The notes under the pieces were generated by a model that was not told where the DNA came from, did not search any database, and saw only the letters and a program-made list of their open reading frames with translations. Below are positions 30,467 through 37,029 of a stretch of 37,029 nucleotides of DNA, piece by piece. Made by a program: the position numbers and the translations under genes. The stretch is from Deltaproteobacteria bacterium. Its GTDB lineage: Bacteria; Myxococcota_A; UBA9160; UBA6930. Position 1 is the stretch's first letter; every line of letters begins with the position of its first letter. Where the stretch lies: contig NYZB01000093.1 of NCBI GenBank assembly GCA_002687015.1, positions 1 through 37,029 on the forward strand, given 5' to 3'.

Positions 30467-30499
30467 GAGCCGAATGATGCCCCCGAGACCGTCGTCACA

Positions 30500-30535
30500 A
30501 AACCACTTGACTAAGTGGTTTCAGCTCTTATCTTA
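30500..30535 (+). promoter_or_regulatory. Palindromic operator overlapping a candidate sigma70-type promoter, between divergent TetR and TauD genes
   Basis: AAACCACTT-GACT-AAGTGGTTT (9-bp arms, 30500-30521); TTGACT at 30507-30512 and TATCTT at 30529-30534. Confidence 0.6.
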
Positions 30536-30627
30536 CCTCCCACGGCTCCTACGACAAGGGCTCTCCAGGCAGTCCGCCCACCCTCCGTGGCTGGCCACGG
30601 CCCAGACGAGGAAACGAGGAGACATCC

Positions 30628-31677
30628 ATGGACCGAATGGACCCATCCCCCGTCCAGTCGCGTGCTTGCTGGCGTGCAAGGGACATCGCGGCGGCGACGA
30701 AGGAGTGGATTCACGAGCTCACGCCGGCCGAGATCGACGAGCTCGACGCGGCGTTGGCACATGCCAGGAGCAAGGGGCTCTCCGGCACGCAGGTGACGCG
30801 AAGCGACTTCCCCCTTCCAACCCTCGCCCCGCTGCTGGAGCGGGTCAACGACGAGGTCAGCCGGGGCCTCGGGCTCTTCCTCATCCGCGGTCTACCGGTG
30901 CGCAACTACTCCAAGGAGGACGCGAGCACGATCTTCTGGGGCGCCGGCACCCACATCGGGCTTCCCTGGCCCCAGAACCGCAGCGGCGACCTGCTCGGCA
31001 ATCTCCTCGACACGGGAAAGAAGCCCGACGATACGAGCGTTCGCTACTACGAAACCAACGAGAAGCTCGGCTTCCACACCGATGGTGCGGACATCGTGGC
31101 CTTGCTGTGCCTGCGGGTGTCCAGGAGCGGCGGGGGGAACCACTTCGTCAGCTCGATGGCGGTGCACGACGAGATGGCCAGAACGGCCCCGGAGCTTCTG
31201 GAGTGCCTCTACGAGCCCTTCCACGTCGACTGGCGCGGGGACCATGCGCGGGGCGCGAAGCCCTACTACTCGATGCCGATCTTCACTCGCGACGAGGGGC
31301 ATGTCAGCAGCTTCTATCTCGGCGAGTACATCGAGAGCGCTCAACGATTCGACGAGGTTCCCAGGCTGACCCGGCGTCAACGCGATGCACTCGAGTGCTT
31401 CGAATCGCTCTGCTGGAGCGACGAATTCCGGATCGACCTGCAGCAGGAACCCGGCGACATGTCCTTCATCAGCAATCTCGTCACGCTCCACGCTCGCGAG
31501 GCCTTCCAGGACTTCGACGATCCCGAGGAGAGGCGCCACCTGCGGCGACTCTGGCTCGCCTCGGCCAGGACGGCCCATCGCCCGCCGCTCCTCCAACTGC
31601 TCTACGACCAGCGGATCGGGGAGGCCCGGAGGGAGCTGGCGGAGTCGGGGGCCTCGTCGCCCGCGTTGCAGAGATGA
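30628..31677 (+). CDS. TauD/TfdA-family 2-oxoglutarate-dependent dioxygenase-like protein
   Basis: GLFLIRGLPV, LGFHTDGADIVALLCLRVSRSGGGNHFVSSMAVHDEM, GDMSFISNLVTLHAREAFQDF. Confidence 0.88.
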   Translation: MDRMDPSPVQSRACWRARDIAAATKEWIHELTPAEIDELDAALAHARSKGLSGTQVTRSDFPLPTLAPLLERVNDEVSRGLGLFLIRGLPVRNYSKEDASTIFWGAGTHIGLPWPQNRSGDLLGNLLDTGKKPDDTSVRYYETNEKLGFHTDGADIVALLCLRVSRSGGGNHFVSSMAVHDEMARTAPELLECLYEPFHVDWRGDHARGAKPYYSMPIFTRDEGHVSSFYLGEYIESAQRFDEVPRLTRRQRDALECFESLCWSDEFRIDLQQEPGDMSFISNLVTLHAREAFQDFDDPEERRHLRRLWLASARTAHRPPLLQLLYDQRIGEARRELAESGASSPALQR

Positions 31678-31730
31678 GATCGGCCGCGTAGCGGCGGATT
31701 CTCGCCCCATCTGTCGCCGCAAGCCAGGTC

Positions 31731-31780
31731 TGTCGATTCTCACGAGGATGACCCAGGTATTCTCACGGGGTTGACCCATG
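31731..31780. repeat. Terminal tandem repeats of the IS21-type element (istB-distal end)
   Basis: gATTCTCACGaGGaTGACCCAgg followed by tATTCTCACGgGGtTGACCCAtg, 23-bp period. Confidence 0.55.
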
Positions 31781-31824
31781 GGTCCCGGGCCGGCTGGATG
31801 AAGTAGCACTCTCCTCGGTGTGAG

Positions 31825-32631
31825 TCAGCGGGCTCGGGTTCGGCGGCGGTTCTTGGTCTTCGGCTTTTCGGAGGCCGGGGTCTGCGAAGCGCCAGGGCGC
31901 TGCTGCCTGCGGTAGCTCTCGCCCTCGATGACGACCTGGTAGGCGTTGTGGGCGAGCCGGTCGAGAGCGCTCTGAGCGAGGATGGGGTCGTCGAAGAGGG
32001 GGATCCACTCCTCGATGACGCGGTTGCTGGTGACGATGGTCGAGCCGCGGCGGTGGCGTTCGAGGATGACTTCGTAGAGATCGCTCGATTGCTCGGGGGA
32101 GAGGCGTCGGAGACCAAAGTCGTCGAGGATGAGGAGGTCGGGGGCGAGAAGCCTGCGGAGGATTTTCTCGGTCGAGAGGTCGGCTCGGGACTGGTGAAAC
32201 CAGTGGAACATGCGGTCGGCGCGGAGGAAGAGGACGTTGTGGCCGGCTCGGCAGGCCGCATGGCCGAGAGCGGAGGCCAGGAAAGTCTTGCCCACGCCGA
32301 CGGGGCCGAGCAGGATCACGTCCTCGTGGCGATCGAGGAAGCCGAGCGAGAAGAGGTCGCGCACGCAATCGCGATCGAAGGTGACCGGTGCGTCCCAGTT
32401 GAAGGCTTCCAACGTCTGCTCTTCCTCGAAGCCAGCGCGGGAGAGGCGCGTCTCGAGGCTCTTGTGGTCCCGGCGATCGACCTCGTCCTGGAGGACGAGT
32501 TCGAGGAAGTCGAGCTCAGGAAGCTTCGTCTTCCGGGTGTACGCCACGCGATCGGGGAGCGTGGCGAGCATTCCCGAGAGCTTCAGGCGCTTGAGCAGGG
32601 TCTTGAGGGAGGGGCTGATCTCGGTCGTCAT
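31825..32631 (-). CDS. istB: IS21-family helper ATPase IstB
   Basis: VILLGPVGVGKTFLASALGHAACRAGHNVLFLRADRMF...LLILDDFGLRRLSPEQSSDLYEVILERHRRGSTIVTSNRVIEEWIPLFDDPILAQSALDRLAHNAYQVVIEGESYRR. Confidence 0.95.
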   Translation of the reverse strand: MTTEISPSLKTLLKRLKLSGMLATLPDRVAYTRKTKLPELDFLELVLQDEVDRRDHKSLETRLSRAGFEEEQTLEAFNWDAPVTFDRDCVRDLFSLGFLDRHEDVILLGPVGVGKTFLASALGHAACRAGHNVLFLRADRMFHWFHQSRADLSTEKILRRLLAPDLLILDDFGLRRLSPEQSSDLYEVILERHRRGSTIVTSNRVIEEWIPLFDDPILAQSALDRLAHNAYQVVIEGESYRRQQRPGASQTPASEKPKTKNRRRTRAR

Positions 32632-32823
32632 CGGTCGGGGTCTCCTTCTTGGGGTTCTCGTTCGGGTGGGTGAAGTGCCCTTGCGGGCGTAGAAAGCGGG
32701 GCGGGAGCAGCAGGAGCTGTCCCGGTGTCGGCGGACGTGATATTCGGGACCTAAGAGGACACGAAGTTTTCCGCACCTCCTACTGAGCGATGGCGTGCAT
32801 TCTCCCCGGAGGGAGATCGATGC

Positions 32824-33920
32824 ATGGCCAGGCGACTGAGACAGGAGGAAGTGATGACGATCGAGGTCTTGCATGAGAAGGGTTGCTCGAACCGGGAGAT
32901 CGCCCGCAAGCTGGGGATCGATGAGAAGGCCGTGCGCTACCGGCTGAAGCGGCTGGCGGAGAGCGCGGAGGACGGTCGAAGCGGGAAGGCCTTTCGGGCG
33001 GAGGGTCTTCACCGGGTGATCGAGCACTGGCTCGAGGTCGAGAGCCCGCGTGGCGCGAACCTGCAGGCACTCTACGAGTTTCTGGTGGGGGAGCACGGCT
33101 ACGAGGGCTCGTACAAGTCTGTGCAGCGTTACGTGCGGGCGCGTTTCGCGAAGCCGAAGCTCCGGACGCGTCGCCGGGTAGAGACGCCTCCCGGCGCGCA
33201 GTCGCAGACGGACTGGGGCGAGTTCCGGGGCGTGCGGGTCGGGGGCGAGGCGATCGACCTGCATGCCTTCCACCTGGTGCTCTCGTACTCGCGCCAGGAG
33301 GCCATCGTGTGGTCGGAGCGGGCCGACACGCTGGCGTGGCTCGACGTGCACAACCGGGCGTTCGAGCGCCTGGGAGGCGTGGCCGCCTGCAACCGCGTGG
33401 ACAACGTAAAGACGGCCATCAGCAAGGGCGCGGGCCCGTGGGGAACGGTGAACCCGGCCTACCGTGCGTACGCGAAGACCCTCCGCTTCCACGTGGACGC
33501 CGCACGACCCCGACAGCCCCAGGAGAAGGGCAAGGTCGAGCGCCGAATCCTGGGCCACCGGACGAGCTTCGATCCGCGACGGGAGGCGTGGTCGAGTCTC
33601 GGCGAGCTCCAGGGCTGGACGGACGAGCAGGTCGAGCGGTCGAGCCGCCGCCGTAGGTGTCCGGTGACGGGCACGTCGGTGAAGGAGGCCTGGGAGGAGG
33701 AGAGGCCTTGGCTTGGAAGGCTCCCCGATCTCCTGCCGGAGCCCTTCGATCTCGTGCGGCAGCGGTGGGTAGGTCGCGACGCCACGATGCACTTCGAGGG
33801 CCGGGCCTACAGCGTGCCTTTCACGCTGGCCGGTCGATTCGTGGAGGTGCGCGGATGTGCACGCACGGTGCAGGTTTGGAGCGAGGGCAAGCGTGTGGCC
33901 GAGCACCCACGGGTCGAGCG
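32824..33920 (+). pseudogene. istA: IS21-family transposase IstA, 3'-truncated
   Basis: HTH ...GCSNREIARKLGIDEKAVRYRLKRL; TDWGEF / NRVDNVKTA / KGKVERRI DDE residues; ends abruptly where IS66 tnpC begins on the opposite strand. Confidence 0.9.
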
Positions 33921-34571
33921 TGGAAGCTCGACGCCGATGCGCTTCAGCGCCACCTCCTGGCGGTAGAGCGGCATCCCGTCCACGAACTTCTGGGTGGCCA
34001 CATGGGCGAGGAGCGCCGGCGAGGCGATGCTCTTCGGGATCGGCTGGAGTGGCGCCTTCGCCACCTTCACACCTCGCTTGCAGGTGGGGCACCCGTACTT
34101 GGGCCGGATGTGCCGCACCCGGCGGAGCTTCGCCGGGATGATCTCCAGTTGCTCACTCTCCTCACGCCCGATCTCCACCAGGCGAGAGCCGTCCCGCGCG
34201 CAGACCTTCTCCTCCTCGGGAAGGTCGTGGATCACCTCGATGCAGGGGAGTGATTCGGGAAGAGGCCGCCGGCCCCCTTTCTTGCGCGTGTGCGCGGGAA
34301 CCTGGATCTCGTCTCGTTCCTTCGCCCGAGAGATGGCCTCAGCCACTTCCCGCTCCGCCTCGTTGAAGATCGAGAGCTGATCCGGAGAGACCTTCTCGCT
34401 CTTCTTCCCGAAGCGCTGGTGGCGCAGCAGTCGCACGTACTCGCGAAGCTGGGCAATCTCGGCATCGCGCGCCTCGAGCTCGGCGTTGCGTTCTTCGAGT
34501 TCGTCATTGCGCCGGAGAAGCAAGACGCGAAGCGCTTCGACCGTACTCGGGAGCGGCTCCGCAACGTCCAT
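33912..34571 (-). pseudogene. tnpC: IS66 transposase TnpC, N-terminal part only (no DDE domain)
   Basis: LRHQRFGKKSEKVSPDQLSIFNEAE...CPTCKRGVKVAKAPLQPIPKSIASPALLAHVATQKFVDGMPLYRQEVALKRIGVELPRST. Confidence 0.92.
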
Positions 34572-34603
34572 TGCGATACGGATCTTAGACGCTGCTTCCC
34601 GCG

Positions 34604-34957
34604 CTACAAGGTCGACTCGTAGAAAACCTCCTCGTGAGGACGAAGACGAAAGAAGTCGATGCCGTCGAGCAGCCAGCCGATCTCTCGACGTCCGACGACG
34701 ATCGTCGCCTCACCGTCGTCCGGCCACGGAAAGCGATCTTTCTCGAGCCGCTTCAGCCACAACGCGAAACCGTTGCGGTCCCAGTACAAAAGACGCGCGC
34801 GATCTCGGCGACGGTTCGTGAATGCGTAGACCCGCTTCGCAAAGGGATCCGCCTCCATCTCCTGCTCCACCATCAGCACGAGACCATTGATCTGGCGGCG
34901 AAAGTCGACCGGCTCCCGGTGGAGCCAGACCTCCACCTCCTCGGTGAGCGCCATCAT
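34604..34957 (-). CDS. tnpB: IS66 accessory protein TnpB (IS66 Orf2)
   Basis: VWLHREPVDFRRQINGLVLMVEQEMEADPFAKRVYAFTNRRRDRARLLYWDRNGFALWLKRLEKDRFPWP. Confidence 0.95.
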   Translation of the reverse strand: MMALTEEVEVWLHREPVDFRRQINGLVLMVEQEMEADPFAKRVYAFTNRRRDRARLLYWDRNGFALWLKRLEKDRFPWPDDGEATIVVGRREIGWLLDGIDFFRLRPHEEVFYESTL

Positions 34958-35310
34958 CGAAGCTGGCTCACGGCACCGAGCACACGGGCAAGATCGACTC
35001 CGCACGCGCCTTCCCATTCGACCAACGCCCCGTTCGCCAGCCGCACCCGGTACCGGGCCTTCGGCGCTGCAGCCACCTCGACGCGCGCGAACCCACCTCC
35101 GGACCCCGGCTTCGCCTTCGACCGTCGTTCCGCCGCAGCCTCCAGCGCACCCCTCGCCCGCAGCCGCTTGCGTGCCTGGTAGAGACCCTGGATCGAGATC
35201 CGGTGCCTTCTCGCGTAGGCCTTCGCCGTCAGTCCCGACTTCTCACACGCATCGTGGTGCCGGAGCCAGTAGCGATCCCGCTCCCTCAGCGTTGCCACCC
35301 CCTTCGCCAT
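34954..35310 (-). CDS. tnpA: IS66 accessory protein TnpA
   Basis: WLRHHDACEKSGLTAKAYARRHRISIQGLYQARKRLRARG; overlaps tnpB start. Confidence 0.88.
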   Translation of the reverse strand: MAKGVATLRERDRYWLRHHDACEKSGLTAKAYARRHRISIQGLYQARKRLRARGALEAAAERRSKAKPGSGGGFARVEVAAAPKARYRVRLANGALVEWEGACGVDLARVLGAVSQLR

Positions 35311-35382
35311 GTCCTTCCCCCTTGACGAGGAAGATCGCGAGATGGGCTGCCCGGCGAAACCTGGGGATTACGCACCGCTTAC

Positions 35383-35601
35383 GAAAAAGGCAAGCAAGGC
35401 GGTCTGGAATATGGCGCCGCCCAGGGCGCCGATCCCGCCCGCCACCGCGCCAAGGGCAACGACTCCGACCGCCTGACCCATGGCGTCCTGGTCGTGCTCG
35501 ACCTCTTCGTAGACGCTCGCGTCGAGCATCAATGCGCCGATCAAGCGCTCCTGGAAGCTGCGGCCGCCGCTCGTGGTGGGGACATCGGGATTCTCAGCCA
35601 T
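35383..35601 (-). pseudogene. Yip1-like membrane protein, N-terminal part, interrupted by IS66
   Basis: GRSFQERLIGALMLDASVYEEVEHDQDAMGQAVGVVALGAVAGGIGALG...; reading frame runs into the IS66 end and stops (VSGA*). Confidence 0.7.
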
Positions 35602-35749
35602 GACGGATCTCCTTCGGGCCCAGCATGCGCGCTGGGCACGCTTCGAGGCAAGCCAATTCCTGCCTTCCCAAGCGAGGGGGCGACACCCCAGAGCTGGAAC
35701 GGGGTTTCAGGTTCGGAGCTACGCTTCCTTCCACGCGATCGGAGGTTCC

Positions 35750-36994
35750 ATGAGCACCGACCTCTTCCAGAACCCGCCCGACGATCCCTTCTTCGAGGCC
35801 GTGGCCGCGGACGACCCGAACGACGCGTACGCCATCCTCCGGGACCTTCGCGAGCACGACCCGGTGCACCCGGTCCCCGGCCTGGGCTTCTGGCTCGTGA
35901 CCCGCCACGCAGACGTGAAGCGGCTCTTCAACGACCCGGAGAACGTGACCAACGATCGCCGCGCCTACGAGCATTACGTGCCGCGAGGCGAAGAGGGCTC
36001 GCTGGTGCGTTGGGCCGAGAACAACGGGCTCTTCGCGATGGCGCCCCGGGATCACGCGCGCGTGCGCCGCCTGGTCTCGGTGGCCTTCCGGCCCCGTGCA
36101 GTGCGCCGCATGGACTCGCAGATCCGGGACGTGGTCGAGCAGTATGCGGCTCCGCTGCGCGGGCGCAGCGGTGAGACCCTCGACCTCATGAACGACTTCA
36201 CGAACCCGATCCCCAATGCCGTGATCAGCCGGATCACGGGCGTGCCCCCGGGTGGCGACGAGGTGCGCTTCCGGGAGCTCGCCCAGCGGGCCATCCGCGG
36301 CTTCTTCACCTTCACGAGCGATGAGGTGAAGACGGACTCCGAAGCAGCCTTCACCGAGCTCGCGACCTGGGTGCGCGAGATGGCCAAGGAGCGCCGCGAT
36401 GCGCCGCGGGAGGATCTGATCTCCGACCTGATCCGCGCGCAGGACGACGACGAGCGGCTCCAGGACGACGAGATCATCACCCTGATCACCGGCCTGATCA
36501 GCGCCGGGAGCGAGACCACGGCCCTGGGCGGCCTGGTCGCGATTCGCGCGTTGCTCGAGCACACCGAGGCCGCGGAGCGCATGCGCGCCGACCGCACACT
36601 GATTCCGAACGCGATCAACGAGATCCTGCGCTGGGGCTTCGGCGGACCCGGGGGGCTGCCTCGCTACGCGATCCGGGACTTCGAGCTGCGGGGTCAGAAG
36701 ATCCGCAAGGGTCAGATGCTGATGCTCTCCTTCGGCGGCGCCAGCCGCGACCCGCGGGTGTGGCCCGACCCCGACCGCTTCGACATCGAGCGCGATTGCC
36801 GCGAGCTCACCGTCTTCGGCGGCGGCCCGCACTACTGCATGGGCGCCAACCTGGCCCGCAGCGAGATGGGCGCCATGGTCGATTCCGCCCTCGACATCCT
36901 CCCGCCCGGCTCCCGCCCCCGCGACGACCTCATGACCTTCGAACCTGCGGGCTTCTTCAAGCGCCCCACCAACCTGCCAATCGAGGTGGCCTGA
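35750..36994 (+). CDS. Cytochrome P450 (CYP) #2
   Basis: I-helix SAGSETTALGG, ExxR NEILRWGF, haem motif FGGGPHYCMGANLARSE. Confidence 0.95.
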   Translation: MSTDLFQNPPDDPFFEAVAADDPNDAYAILRDLREHDPVHPVPGLGFWLVTRHADVKRLFNDPENVTNDRRAYEHYVPRGEEGSLVRWAENNGLFAMAPRDHARVRRLVSVAFRPRAVRRMDSQIRDVVEQYAAPLRGRSGETLDLMNDFTNPIPNAVISRITGVPPGGDEVRFRELAQRAIRGFFTFTSDEVKTDSEAAFTELATWVREMAKERRDAPREDLISDLIRAQDDDERLQDDEIITLITGLISAGSETTALGGLVAIRALLEHTEAAERMRADRTLIPNAINEILRWGFGGPGGLPRYAIRDFELRGQKIRKGQMLMLSFGGASRDPRVWPDPDRFDIERDCRELTVFGGGPHYCMGANLARSEMGAMVDSALDILPPGSRPRDDLMTFEPAGFFKRPTNLPIEVA

Positions 36995-37029
36995 AGCCGA
37001 TCGCGCGGAGGCCGGGACTCGGCGAAGAA

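Larger units (their letters stand above)
33912..35382 (-). mobile_element. IS66-family element, truncated in tnpC (one terminus retained)
   Basis: Order tnpA-tnpB-tnpC' on minus strand; terminus reads GTAAGCGGTGCGTAATCC inward from 35382. Confidence 0.85.

Noticed and set aside
31825-34092. 755-aa minus-strand ORF listed as one protein
   Set aside because: Only the 3' part is IstB (from ATG at 32631); the rest is antisense to istA with shadow-like composition.

Overview
This is a 37 kb, GC-rich bacterial chromosomal window, probably from an environmental, catabolically versatile lineage; taxonomy cannot be fixed from sequence alone. Most of it is lipid, xenobiotic or steroid-type catabolism: a thiolase C-terminus at the left edge, a zinc-type quinone oxidoreductase, enoyl-CoA hydratase, two cytochrome P450s, an acyl-CoA synthetase, an LLM flavin oxidoreductase, a Rieske oxygenase with two amidohydrolases, a TauD-type dioxygenase and four TetR regulators. 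The strongest candidate for a new system is the compact operon at 20091-23533: TetR, an SCP2-like small protein, a ferritin-like diiron protein with intact ligands, and a full-length paralogue in which all six expected iron ligands appear to be replaced. This suggests an alpha/beta-type oxygenase with one catalytic and one pseudo-diiron subunit plus a possible lipid carrier. The second theme is gene decay. Several places join truncated genes (TonB-like/histidine kinase ~5740, acyltransferase/DUF3592 ~8300, secreted protein/SnoaL ~12700, IS21/IS66 ~33915). Others are single-base frameshifts (~6426, ~15113), which may be sequencing errors. The right end has a mosaic of truncated IS21 and IS66 elements, with IS66 interrupting a Yip1-like gene. 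All family names come from recognising motifs by eye; no database search was run.
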